A stretch of DNA of 64,000 bases from positions 1-64,000 of the forward strand of contig JAKSQK010000004.1 of assembly GCA_024404145.1 (NCBI GenBank), read 5' to 3'. The translations under genes and the position numbers were made by a program. Under the pieces are notes generated by a model. That model ran no database searches and was not told the origin of the DNA. It saw nothing but the letters and a program-made list of their open reading frames with translations. Positions 41,701-51,583 of the stretch are shown here, piece after piece (the stretch's first letter is position 1; every line of letters starts with the position of its first letter). Source of the stretch: Clostridia bacterium (GTDB lineage Bacteria; Bacillota; Clostridia; Oscillospirales; Acutalibacteraceae).

Positions 41701-42203
41701 TTGATTTCTCCTTTGTTTAATTTCCCGAATAAACTTCCCGAAGAATGACCGTGGCAAATTGCAAGGGCAAGAGCATCGGCAGTATCATCGGGTTTCGGGA
41801 TTTTTTGAAGCGATAAAAAACTTTTTACCATCTCCATAACCTGCCGTTTTTCCGCTCTTCCGTAACCTGTTATCGCCTGTTTAACCTGAAGCGGAGTATA
41901 TTCAAAAACGGGTATACCGGCATGTTTTGCAGCGAGAAGAATAACCCCCCTCGCCTGTGCAACATCAATGGCGGTTGTGGTATTTGTATTAAAAAACAGT
42001 TTTTCTATTGATACACAGTCGGGCTTATATTTTTGAAACAAGGTCAATAAATCGGAATATATAGCATTAAGACGGGAAGAAAACTCGGTTTTCGCTTCGG
42101 TTGTAACGGCGCCGTAAGACACAACCGAAAAATGCAATCCGTTATATTCAATAATGCCGTATCCGACAATCGCATACCCGGGATCAATTCCAAAAATTCG
42201 CAT
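41697..42203 (-). CDS. ruvC: Holliday junction resolvase RuvC
   Basis: Endonuclease (168 aa) that cuts Holliday junctions. Acidic catalytic residues are visible: Asp7 in GIDPGYA, Glu in SIEKLFFNTNTTTAIDVAQARG, and the Asp pair in KPDDTADALALAICH. ATG 42203 follows GGGTGGTAAA. It is the first gene of ruvC-ruvA-ruvB and of the long minus-strand cluster reaching spoVM. Confidence 0.95.
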   Translation of the reverse strand: MRIFGIDPGYAIVGYGIIEYNGLHFSVVSYGAVTTEAKTEFSSRLNAIYSDLLTLFQKYKPDCVSIEKLFFNTNTTTAIDVAQARGVILLAAKHAGIPVFEYTPLQVKQAITGYGRAEKRQVMEMVKSFLSLQKIPKPDDTADALALAICHGHSSGSLFGKLNKGEIK

Positions 42204-42231
42204 TTTACCACCCATATAAATAATTATAGTT

Positions 42232-42260
42232 ATTATAACATATATTGACATTTACTTCAA
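42232..42260 (-). promoter_or_regulatory. Promoter of ruvCAB cluster
   Basis: Minus strand TTGAAG (42255-42260), 17-bp spacer, TATAAT (42232-42237); about 30 bases before the ruvC ATG. Confidence 0.6.
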
Positions 42261-42349
42261 TGTTTTTTTATAATATTTATTAGTTGTTTTTTTGGATAAT
42301 TATGTTATAATATATTTTAGATTTTATATTCAGAAAGGCGTATGCTTTA

Positions 42350-44602
42350 ATGAGTTTTATATCAAAATTTATTCCGCCTTTTATAAAGGTCGAAAAAAAC
42401 ATAAAAACTGCTTTTATAAAGTTTAATAACTTCTTGAAAAATAATTTTTATCTCACTTCATCAAAAGCTTCAAGAATGACCGGAATAGTTTCCACCGTTG
42501 TTTTAACGGTTTTTATCGTTATTTTTAACGGTTCTTTTGTAAATCAGGATTATTCGAAAAAATGGTTTTTGCTCTCGGTAGCAACCTTTTCCCCTATCAT
42601 AATCGGTCTTGTTATGGCTTTTAAGATTAACATTAAATCGGAAAAATTAAGAAAATTTTTCTTTGTTGTCTTATTTCTTTTGATGCCAATTATTACTATG
42701 ACTATGAGTGAATGCCTGAACAGTATCTGGGTTTACGATATGACTTACCTCGGCTTTTTGGCAAACTATACCGTTATTCTCCTGCTTTATTTCTTTGTTT
42801 TTGCAATTTCCGGAAGTCTTAAAATATCGATTCTTTCGATAACACCCGTAATTTATGGATTTGCTCTCGCCCATTCCTATATAAGCGCTTTCAGAGGAAC
42901 TCCGTTTATTCCAATGGATTTTTTAAGCATTACCACCGCTATCAATGTCGGCAATACTTACGACTATACCCCGACCGATATAATTATCCTCGCAACGCTT
43001 ATGTTTATCCTTATTATGACAATAGGTGTTAAGGTGTCTACTCCGAAATTCAAACTTCTAACCCGCCTCATTTCGAGGATATTTACCGGCGTTTTCTTTT
43101 CTGTTGTTATATTCACTTTTTATTTTACGCCGATTTTCACAAATGCCGGAATTCAGCCCGATTTCTGGAATCAGTCAAGAGGATACCGAAATTACGGTTT
43201 TGTTTATAACTTCATTTGCAACACTAAATATCTTTATATGTCGGTTCCGAACGGTTATAACTCGAACGATGTCGGAAACTATGTTTCAAAAGAGGTTGAA
43301 AAGGAAAAACCTTCCTCTGATGAAAAAAAGCCGAATATCATTTGCATTATGAACGAATCGCTCTCCGATTTGAAAGTTTTGGGCGATTTTAAGACCAATA
43401 AGGACTATATGCCGTTTATCCGTTCCTTAAAGAAAAACACCGTCAAGGGTAACCTTTATGTACCCGTAATCGGCGCCGGAACTTCTAATACGGAATTTGA
43501 ATTCTTAACGGGTCATTCAACTTCGTTTTTACCTCCCGGAAGCAACGCATATATGCTTTATATTAAAAATCCTATCGCCTCCATGACCTCTACTCTTATC
43601 TCGCAAGGGTATTCTTCTATGGCTTTTCATCCTTATTACGAGAGCGGTTGGAACAGAGTAAGCGTTTATAAATTTATGGGATTTGATTCTTTTAAGAGTC
43701 TTGAAGACCTTATTGATATTTCCATTATGGACGATTATATGAACAACAGTTCCGACCCCGATTATCTTCAATACCTTATCAACAAGAATTATCCTTCGCA
43801 AAAGAAGATGCTTATAAGGCAATATATCAGCGATTCATACAATTATAAGGTTTTAATTGATGATTTTGAAAATCGGGATAAATCAAAACCGTTTTTCTGC
43901 TTTAATGTTACCATGCAAAACCACGGCGGATATACAACTACCGCTTCTAATTTTTCGCCTAATATCAAGATAACCTCAACAAAAAATGAATATGTTAAAA
44001 CAACGAATTATTTATCGCTTATTAAAAAAAGCGACCTTGCTTTTAAGGAACTTATAAATTACTTCAAAAAGGTTGATGAGCCGACCGTTATTTGTATGTT
44101 CGGCGACCATCAGCCGTCTATCGAAACAAAGTTTATTTCTGAGGTAATCGGTGTTGACGATTTATCAAAACTTACTATCGAACAAGACCAAAACCGCCAT
44201 GTAACTCCCTTTATTATTTGGGCAAACTACGATATCAAAGAAAAAAATATAGATAAACTGAGCGTTAACTACCTTTCTTCCTATGTTCTTGATATTGCAG
44301 GTGTTAAACTAACCAAATATAATAAATACCTTATTAACCTGTCAAAAACAATTCCCGTTATTGATACGGTAGGTTATATCGACAAGGATAATAATTATTA
44401 TAAATGGTCTGAATCGTCTAAATACACCGAACTGCTGCAAGACTACGAAAAAATTCAGTATAACAATATTTTCGATTACGAAAACAATAATGCCAACACA
44501 TTTTTCGTTAACGGCTATTCTGTTGAAAAACTTGCCGATATCGTAGCTCAAATCGAAGAAAAAGAAGCTTTGCAAAACGAAACAACAGAGGAAACAAAAT
44601 GA
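42350..44602 (+). CDS. LTA synthase-like phosphoglycerol transferase (sulfatase fold)
   Basis: Polytopic protein of 750 aa. Five or so membrane segments in residues 45-265 are followed by an extracellular sulfatase/alkaline-phosphatase-superfamily domain from about 325 (PNIICIMNESLSDLKVLG). Thr378 in GAGTSNTEFEFLTG is the expected catalytic nucleophile, and MFGDHQPSIE (about 583) supplies late metal ligands. LtaS-like enzymes polymerise phosphoglycerol onto glycolipid or modify envelope polymers. No glycolipid synthase is adjacent. A TATAAT lies at 42306-42311. The stop overlaps the NUDIX start as ATGA. Confidence 0.87.
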   Translation: MSFISKFIPPFIKVEKNIKTAFIKFNNFLKNNFYLTSSKASRMTGIVSTVVLTVFIVIFNGSFVNQDYSKKWFLLSVATFSPIIIGLVMAFKINIKSEKLRKFFFVVLFLLMPIITMTMSECLNSIWVYDMTYLGFLANYTVILLLYFFVFAISGSLKISILSITPVIYGFALAHSYISAFRGTPFIPMDFLSITTAINVGNTYDYTPTDIIILATLMFILIMTIGVKVSTPKFKLLTRLISRIFTGVFFSVVIFTFYFTPIFTNAGIQPDFWNQSRGYRNYGFVYNFICNTKYLYMSVPNGYNSNDVGNYVSKEVEKEKPSSDEKKPNIICIMNESLSDLKVLGDFKTNKDYMPFIRSLKKNTVKGNLYVPVIGAGTSNTEFEFLTGHSTSFLPPGSNAYMLYIKNPIASMTSTLISQGYSSMAFHPYYESGWNRVSVYKFMGFDSFKSLEDLIDISIMDDYMNNSSDPDYLQYLINKNYPSQKKMLIRQYISDSYNYKVLIDDFENRDKSKPFFCFNVTMQNHGGYTTTASNFSPNIKITSTKNEYVKTTNYLSLIKKSDLAFKELINYFKKVDEPTVICMFGDHQPSIETKFISEVIGVDDLSKLTIEQDQNRHVTPFIIWANYDIKEKNIDKLSVNYLSSYVLDIAGVKLTKYNKYLINLSKTIPVIDTVGYIDKDNNYYKWSESSKYTELLQDYEKIQYNNIFDYENNNANTFFVNGYSVEKLADIVAQIEEKEALQNETTEETK

Positions 44603-45087
44603 GAAATACAACCCTTTGCCATATTGAAAAAGACGGAAAATATCTTATGCTTCATCGGGTTAAAAAGGATAACGACCTAAACAAAGATAAATGGGTCGGT
44701 ATCGGGGGTAAATTTGAGGATAAAGAAAGTCCCGAGCAATGCAATGCCCGAGAAGTTTTTGAAGAAACCGGTTTAACGGTTTGCAATTCGCTTTACCGAG
44801 GTATCGTTACATTCGTTTCAAACGAATGGGAAACCGAATATATGCATATATTTACCTGTAAAGAGTTTTCGGGCAAAATAAAAGAATGCAACGAAGGAAA
44901 TCTCGAATGGGTAGATAAGAAAGAACTGTTAACTCTTCCTATTTGGCAGGGCGATAAAATATTTCTTAAACTCATCGAAAATGATTCTACTCCCTTCTTT
45001 TCGCTTCGTCTTGAATACTTTGGCGATAAACTCATAAGCGCCGTACTTAACGGAAAAAACTATGATATAAAGGAGAATAATTTATGA
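44599..45087 (+). CDS. NUDIX hydrolase, MutT/8-oxo-dGTPase type
   Basis: A 162-aa pyrophosphohydrolase. The NUDIX box is exact: G37-x5-E43-x7-R51-E-V-x-E-E56 within GGKFEDKESPEQCNAREVFEETG. The early MLHRVKKDNDLNKDKWVGIGGK resembles the 8-oxo-dGTP diphosphatases of Firmicutes, so a nucleotide-sanitising role is likely. Coupled by ATGA overlaps both to the upstream LTA-synthase-like gene and to the downstream LOG gene. Confidence 0.87.
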   Translation: MRNTTLCHIEKDGKYLMLHRVKKDNDLNKDKWVGIGGKFEDKESPEQCNAREVFEETGLTVCNSLYRGIVTFVSNEWETEYMHIFTCKEFSGKIKECNEGNLEWVDKKELLTLPIWQGDKIFLKLIENDSTPFFSLRLEYFGDKLISAVLNGKNYDIKENNL

Positions 45088-45662
45088 ATATTTGCGTTTA
45101 CGGAGCATCATCAAATGCAATAGATAAAATATATACCGAAAACGGCGAAAAACTCGGGCAAATGATTGCCGAAAACGGCGATACGGTAGTTTACGGCGGT
45201 GGTGCCGGAGGAATGATGGGTGCAGTTGCAAGAGGCGCCCGAAGTAAAAACGGCAATGTTATCGGCATTTCCCCTGCTTTTTTCAAGGTTGACGGTTCTT
45301 TATATGATAATTGCACAGAGTTTATATATACCGAAACTATGCGGGAAAGAAAAGAACTTTTGGAAAATCGCTCAGATGCTTTTATTGTAACTCCGGGTTC
45401 GGTTGGAACTATGGATGAATTTTTTGAAATTTTCACCCTCAAACAACTTGATAAACACGAAAAGCCCATTGCGGTTTATAACATCAACGGTTTTTATAAT
45501 AAACTTATTGAAATGTTTGAGCATACCATAAACGAAAAGTTTATGACACCTAAAAACCGCAACCTTTGGTTCGTTTCCGACAACCCGAAGGAAATTCTTG
45601 AATATATTAAGAATTATGTTCCGACAAAAACGAAACTAACCGAACTTAAAAGCGTTAAATAA
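45084..45662 (+). CDS. LOG family nucleotide 5'-monophosphate phosphoribohydrolase
   Basis: Rossmann-fold protein of 192 aa (TIGR00730/LOG). Family members release bases from nucleoside monophosphates, including cytokinin precursors. VVYGGGAGGMMGAVARGA is near 34-51 and TPGSVGTMDEFFE near 106-118; the classic PGGxGTxxE reads PGSVGTMDE, one Gly-to-Ser change. METMRERKELL-type helix is also present. Neighbouring NUDIX enzyme suggests nucleotide housekeeping. Confidence 0.85.
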   Translation: MNICVYGASSNAIDKIYTENGEKLGQMIAENGDTVVYGGGAGGMMGAVARGARSKNGNVIGISPAFFKVDGSLYDNCTEFIYTETMRERKELLENRSDAFIVTPGSVGTMDEFFEIFTLKQLDKHEKPIAVYNINGFYNKLIEMFEHTINEKFMTPKNRNLWFVSDNPKEILEYIKNYVPTKTKLTELKSVK

Positions 45663-45664
45663 AT

Positions 45665-45698
45665 AAAAAACCTCAGACAAGATCTTGTCTGAGGTTTT
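45665..45698. terminator. Bidirectional terminator between LOG gene and groEL
   Basis: AAAACCTCAGACAAG / CTTGTCTGAGGTTTT perfect stem, followed by TT and GCG on plus and preceded by poly-A, giving a U-tract on the minus strand as well. Confidence 0.85.
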
Positions 45699-45711
45699 TT
45701 GCGTTTAATTA

Positions 45712-47358
<1,647 letters not shown>

Positions 47359-47365
47359 CTACTCC

Positions 47366-47650
47366 TTATTCTACTATACCTAAAATATCGCCGATATGAA
47401 GAATTGTATATTCTTCATCATCGAGTTTAACTTCAGTTCCGGAATACTTTGCGGCAATAACTTTATCGCCGACCTTAACATCCATTCTGACTTCTTTTCC
47501 GTCAACTAAACCGCCGGGGCCTACTGCGATAACTTCGGCAATTTGCGGTTTTTCCTTTGCGGTTGATGTAAGAACAATTCCGCTTTTTGTTGTTTCCTCC
47601 GCCTTAACGGATTTGATAACAACATTATCTGCAAGTGGTTTTATAGTCAT
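47366..47650 (-). CDS. groES: Co-chaperonin GroES (Cpn10)
   Basis: Lid of the GroEL chamber, 94 aa. KPLADNVVIKSVKAEETTKSGIVL opens the protein with the mobile loop at about 17-27, and VGDKVIAAKYSGTEVKLDDEEYTIL follows. ATG 47650 follows AGGAGG; the frame running to 47689 crosses the leader. The promoter region shows a CtsR-like box instead of a CIRCE element. Confidence 0.97.
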   Translation of the reverse strand: MTIKPLADNVVIKSVKAEETTKSGIVLTSTAKEKPQIAEVIAVGPGGLVDGKEVRMDVKVGDKVIAAKYSGTEVKLDDEEYTILHIGDILGIVE

Positions 47651-47706
47651 AAATATTCCTCCTAAATCAAATAAAACTATTATTACCAACTTTTGTTTAC
47701 ATTAGT

Positions 47707-47745
47707 ATTATAAACCATTTTTTCTAAAAGTCAAGGAAAGTCAAA
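47707..47745 (-). promoter_or_regulatory. groESL promoter with overlapping CtsR-like operator
   Basis: Minus strand TTGACT (47729-47734), 16-bp spacer, TATAAT (47707-47712). On the plus strand AGTCAAG-GAA-AGTCAAA (47729-47745) matches the CtsR heptad direct repeat RGTCAAA-N3-RGTCAAA with one mismatch and covers the -35 box. Confidence 0.6.
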
Positions 47746-47749
47746 AAAC

Positions 47750-48670
47750 TTAAAAATTTGTTAACAATTTGGCTTTTACTCCCTTTGGAATGATGAACTT
47801 AACAGCGCTTTTAACAATTTCAAAACGCATTGATTTAGTTTCGATGATTTCTCCGTCAAGATTAACGGGAATCGGTGTATCGCTGTCAAATGACATTGAA
47901 GAACAGTCGCACAAACTGCAATAATCAAGGTCGAAAATATCGCCTTTTTCATATTTTTTAAGAAAACTCGGAACACGGAGTTTTGAAATAATATCAACCA
48001 TTGTAAAATTGAGTTTTCCGTCATTTGGAACTGCTTTCGGCGCCGCCATATATCCTCCGCCGTAAAACGGGCCGTTTGCAATAACGGCGAAAAGGCAGGT
48101 TTTAACCTGAGGAATTTTATCGTCTATGCTCAACTTGATTTTAATACCTATTTTTGATAAAAACGATTTTGCTATGGCAAGTTTATATGACATTTTTCCA
48201 GAAACTAACGGCCAGTTTTTGAAAAGCGACATATCTCTTGCAACTATGGCGTCCATACCAACCGAGCAACCGTTAAAGCAGTATCGGTCCCCCGCCTTTA
48301 TTATATCCATAGCAACTTTTTCGCCGTCAATTTGAGAAGAAATATCAAAAAATGTTTCTTTGCTGTTAAAGTATTTCAAAAAGTCATTTGCGGAGCCACA
48401 AGGGATTACACCGAGAGATACATTATCAAATCCTACAACTCCATTGAGTATCTCGTAAAAAGTTCCCTCGCCGCCACAGGCATAAATGCAAACTTCTTCT
48501 TTTGTTTTGGCGATTTTTTTTGCAACAATTTCGGCATCGCCTTTACATTTTGTTATGTATATTTCGAAATCGTTAAGACGGTTAACAAAATATTTTTTTA
48601 TGCTTTTTATTATCCGCTCCTGCAAATTTCCTTTACCTGCCGTTGGATTTATAAAGAATATATGTTTCAT
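47750..48670 (-). CDS. DagK/YegS-type lipid kinase
   Basis: Diacylglycerol-kinase-superfamily protein (306 aa) that probably phosphorylates a lipid. FFINPTAGKGN near 5-15 and the nucleotide loop YACGGEGTFYEILNGV near 64-79 define the family; the canonical GGDGT is GGEGT here. GVIPCGSANDFLKYF near 87-101 is also typical. It lies between groES and a repeat-disrupted methyltransferase gene, apparently with its own transcript. Confidence 0.85.
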   Translation of the reverse strand: MKHIFFINPTAGKGNLQERIIKSIKKYFVNRLNDFEIYITKCKGDAEIVAKKIAKTKEEVCIYACGGEGTFYEILNGVVGFDNVSLGVIPCGSANDFLKYFNSKETFFDISSQIDGEKVAMDIIKAGDRYCFNGCSVGMDAIVARDMSLFKNWPLVSGKMSYKLAIAKSFLSKIGIKIKLSIDDKIPQVKTCLFAVIANGPFYGGGYMAAPKAVPNDGKLNFTMVDIISKLRVPSFLKKYEKGDIFDLDYCSLCDCSSMSFDSDTPIPVNLDGEIIETKSMRFEIVKSAVKFIIPKGVKAKLLTNF

Positions 48671-48688
48671 TTTCTTCTCCTATTACTT

Positions 48689-48789
48689 ATACCGAAGCAT
48701 ATAAGGCTGTCCGCCTATGTGCGACAATGAGCCGAAAGACGCCTAAAAATCGCCCTTTTGGGCTGATTTGGGTTTGAATGCTTCGTTAT
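48689..48789. repeat. MITE-like element, copy B (internally deleted)
   Basis: Starts ATACCGAAGCAT, jumps to the right-half sequence of the complete copy (ATAAGGCTGT...GAGCCGAAAGACGCC...CCCTTTTGGGC) and ends GGGTTTGAATGCTTCGTTAT. About 101 bp. It extends into the 3' end of the RNA methyltransferase gene and supplies its stop. Confidence 0.85.
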
Positions 48790-49909
48790 GCTTAAAATAC
48801 ATAAATAACTGACATTTAATCATTCCGTTATATAATTTTCTGCGCTTATCCGCCGAAGAGCCAAAATGTTTTTCAAATTCATCGTGGGGGCTTATTATAA
48901 AGAATTTTTTGCCCTTTTCCAAAATAAATCTTTCGCCCATTGTTTTATAAAGGGATTCCGCTTGTTTTACATCAAGAAGCCGTTCTCCGTAAGGCGGGTT
49001 TGTTATAACAAGGCATCTTTCATCGGGCAAAACAAAGTCTTTTATATCGCCCGTTGCCGCTTTAACATATTTTTCAACACCGGCTTTTTTGGCATTTTCA
49101 AGTGTCAAATCAACGCAGTTCTTATCAATATCAAAACCGGTTGCCGTGAAGTCAATATTATGAAGAATAAGGTCTTGCGCCCTCATTCTCTCCTCTTGCC
49201 AAACATTTTTTGGTATAGAATTAAATCTTTCGGCGGCAAAAAATCTGCGAAGTCCCGGAGCGATTTTGGCAGCCATCATGGCAGATTCGATTAAAAGCGT
49301 TCCGCTTCCGCAAAAGGGGTCGAAAAATTTTGTATCGGGATAAATTCTCGCAAGGTCGCACATAGCCGCCGCAAGAGTTTCTTTAAGCGGAGCATCGTTT
49401 GATTTTCTCCTGTATCCCCTTTTATGAAGACCTTCTCCCGAAGTATCAATCATAACCGTAACATTATCTTTTAGAATGGTAAACTTTATTTTATATTCGG
49501 GGCCTGTTTCGGAAAACCAAGATATTCCGTATTTTGAAGAAAGTCTTGAAACTATGGCTTTCTTTATTATTTTCTGACAGTCGGGCAAACTATGCAAAGC
49601 GGAATCAATCGTAGAGCCCGTTACGGGGAAAGAATCATCCTTTCCGATAAAGTTTTCAAAAGGCAATGCTTTAACATTATCGAAAAGCTCGGCAAAAGAT
49701 GTTGCGGTAAATTGCCCCATATTTATTAAAATTCTCTCAGCAAAACGAGAGTTTATATTTGCCCTTGCTACCATATTATAATCGCCCGAAAGCAAAACTC
49801 TGCCGTTTTCGGTTACAACATCGTCAAAGCCCATTCGCTTAAATTCTTCGGCGGCAATGCTTTCAATACCGAAAATGCAAGGCGCTATCAATTTAATTAT
49901 TTCGTTCAT
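48743..49909 (-). CDS. RlmL-type 23S rRNA (guanine-N2) methyltransferase with repeat-derived tail
   Basis: THUMP-domain class I methyltransferase, about 388 aa. THUMP occupies about 45-155; SAM motif FDPFCGSGTLLIESAMMA is near 203-220 and the catalytic NPPYGERLL near 301-309. Start ATG 49909 shares a base with the fumarase stop (TAATG). The family normally ends near KLYNGMIKCQLFMYF; here the reading frame continues NEAFKPKSAQKGDF-stop, which is encoded by the MITE-like repeat at 48689-48789. So an insertion has replaced the original stop with about 14 repeat-encoded codons. The core is intact and should be active. Confidence 0.88.
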   Translation of the reverse strand: MNEIIKLIAPCIFGIESIAAEEFKRMGFDDVVTENGRVLLSGDYNMVARANINSRFAERILINMGQFTATSFAELFDNVKALPFENFIGKDDSFPVTGSTIDSALHSLPDCQKIIKKAIVSRLSSKYGISWFSETGPEYKIKFTILKDNVTVMIDTSGEGLHKRGYRRKSNDAPLKETLAAAMCDLARIYPDTKFFDPFCGSGTLLIESAMMAAKIAPGLRRFFAAERFNSIPKNVWQEERMRAQDLILHNIDFTATGFDIDKNCVDLTLENAKKAGVEKYVKAATGDIKDFVLPDERCLVITNPPYGERLLDVKQAESLYKTMGERFILEKGKKFFIISPHDEFEKHFGSSADKRRKLYNGMIKCQLFMYFKHNEAFKPKSAQKGDF

Positions 49910-50763
49910 TATTCTATTACCGCAGTCGCATGTCTTGTAACAAAGCAACCTATATTCACCGCAACCGGCAACCCGGCAATATGAGTTGGCGCAGTTTCGA
50001 TATTTACCGCCAAAGCGGTAGTATCGCCGCCGAATCCTTGCGGTCCTATATCAAGACTGTTTATTTTATCTAATAACTCTTTTTCCAAATCGGCATAAAA
50101 ACTGTTGCTGTTTCTAATATTTATATCTCGGCAAAGAGCAATTTTTGAAAGTAATGCGCATTGTTCAAAATCGCCACCGATACCAACGCCGACAACAATG
50201 GGAGGGCATGGATTATTCGATGCTTTTTTAACTGTTTCGAGAATGGCATTTACAACACCCTCTTTTCCGACAGCAGGTTTAAGCATTGAAATTCCGCTCA
50301 TATTTTCGCTGCCAAATCCCTTTGGCGCAACCGTAACGGTAACACAGTCGCCCTCAACAATTCTTGTATGTATTACAGCAGGAGTATTATCATCGGTATT
50401 GACCCTTAAAAGCGGGTCGTTTACAACCGATTTTCTCAAAAGCCCTTGCTCATATCCAAGTTTAACACCAAGATTTACGGCATCAGAAAGATTACCGCCG
50501 ACAAGATGCACATCTTGACCGATATCAAGAAAGACAACCGCCATACCGGTATCTTGACATATCGGAAGATTCATATCTTTGGCGGCTTTCAAATTATTTT
50601 CAATATCGGATAAAACACTTTTTGCAAGTGAATTCTTTTCGCAATTACTGCAAAAATAGATTTTTTCTTCGATATCGCTCGGTAAAGTTTTATTTGCCGT
50701 AATGCATAAATCTTTTACCGTTTCGGTTATTTTTTTAACATCTATTTCTTTAATCTTAATCAC
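49909..50763 (-). CDS. Class I fumarate hydratase alpha subunit (TtdA/FumA-N type)
   Basis: Iron-sulfur hydratase subunit, 284 aa, interconverting fumarate and malate (or tartrate-type substrates). PICQDTGMAVVFLDIGQDVHLVGG near 73-96 carries one cluster Cys; APKGFGSENMSGISML and CPPIVVGVGIGGDFEQC follow. In two-subunit enzymes the beta subunit gene normally follows directly, but here an RNA methyltransferase follows. The beta gene is not in the window. An upstream gene on the same strand ends in a terminator, so this has its own promoter. Confidence 0.88.
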   Translation of the reverse strand: MIKIKEIDVKKITETVKDLCITANKTLPSDIEEKIYFCSNCEKNSLAKSVLSDIENNLKAAKDMNLPICQDTGMAVVFLDIGQDVHLVGGNLSDAVNLGVKLGYEQGLLRKSVVNDPLLRVNTDDNTPAVIHTRIVEGDCVTVTVAPKGFGSENMSGISMLKPAVGKEGVVNAILETVKKASNNPCPPIVVGVGIGGDFEQCALLSKIALCRDINIRNSNSFYADLEKELLDKINSLDIGPQGFGGDTTALAVNIETAPTHIAGLPVAVNIGCFVTRHATAVIE

Positions 50764-50780
50764 ATCTTTTCAAAAACAAA

Positions 50781-50812
50781 AGGCGGTTTCACCGAGTTGA
50801 GATGAAACGCCT
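50781..50812 (-). terminator. Terminator after the S1-domain gene
   Basis: AGGCG-T-TTCA / TGAAAC-C-GCCT imperfect stem, then TTTTGTTTTTG on the minus strand. Confidence 0.65.
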
Positions 50813-50818
50813 AATATT

Positions 50819-51265
50819 CTATCTGTTATTTGCTCCGCGTTTTGAACGGCGAACTTCGGGATTTTTTCTCTTCAAGTCAGAAAACTTTTCATCGCTTGAT
50901 GCCTTAAACTTGTTCATCATTTCTTCAAAAGAAGCGGGTTCTGTTTTTTGGGGAGCCCATTCAAAATTGGGGTTGGGTTTCCCTGCTTTTCGATTTTCAC
51001 CAAATTTAGGATTATATGTCTTTTGCGGTTTTGGAGTAGCTTTCTTTATGCTGAGCGAAATCTTATTATCCTCGCCGATATTTATTACCTTGGCTTTTAC
51101 AATATCGCCAAGCTTTATAAAATCGTTAATATTGTTAACATAATCGTTCGCAACCTCGGATATATGCACCATACCCGAAAGTTCTTCGCCAATACTTACA
51201 AAAACACCATAATCTTTGACCGATACTACTTTCCCCTCAACAATTTCCCCTACTTTTAACTGCAT
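50819..51265 (-). CDS. S1-domain RNA-binding protein (YabR-like)
   Basis: A protein of 148 aa: one S1 OB-fold (1-75; VGEIVEGKVVSVKDYGVFVSIGEELSGMVHISE) and a basic, proline-rich disordered tail (76-148). It is the usual last member of the hup-rqcP-yabP-yabQ-divIC cluster and likely binds RNA or ribosomes. Role not established. Confidence 0.88.
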   Translation of the reverse strand: MQLKVGEIVEGKVVSVKDYGVFVSIGEELSGMVHISEVANDYVNNINDFIKLGDIVKAKVINIGEDNKISLSIKKATPKPQKTYNPKFGENRKAGKPNPNFEWAPQKTEPASFEEMMNKFKASSDEKFSDLKRKNPEVRRSKRGANNR

Positions 51266-51289
51266 AAATGAATTGTAACTCCTTCAAAA

Positions 51290-51583
51290 TCAATTGCCTG
51301 AAATATCAACAAATATTTCTTCGTTTGAATAGACAAATCCAAGTCTTTGCCTTGCCGCTTTTTCTATCATCTGCTTTTTAGAGCCGTTATTGAGCAAATC
51401 TTTCAATTCTTCAACATCGGCTTTCTTGGTTTCATACTGATTTGTAAGCGAATTAAGTTCGTTTTGCTTAGTATTCAAATCGTTCCAAAGGCCATAAAGT
51501 TTGGCAATCATAAATACCGAAACGGCTATCACCAACAAACGAATAAGAACACTATGTTTTTTCTTTTTCCGAGCCAAAAACAA
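51290..51583 (-). CDS. divIC: Septum formation initiator protein DivIC
   Basis: Small bitopic division protein (97 aa): basic cytoplasmic head ARKKKKH, one membrane segment (about 13-31), then a coiled coil (33-67) with YETKKADVEELKDLL and a C-terminal ARQRLGFVYSNEEIFVDI. Works with FtsL and DivIB at the septum. One base separates it from yabQ upstream, as in other spore formers. Confidence 0.88.
   Translation of the reverse strand: MFLARKKKKHSVLIRLLVIAVSVFMIAKLYGLWNDLNTKQNELNSLTNQYETKKADVEELKDLLNNGSKKQMIEKAARQRLGFVYSNEEIFVDISGN

Noticed and set aside
47646..47760. CIRCE operator at groES
   Set aside because: Searched by eye for TTAGCACTC and GAGTGCTAA on both strands; neither half is present.
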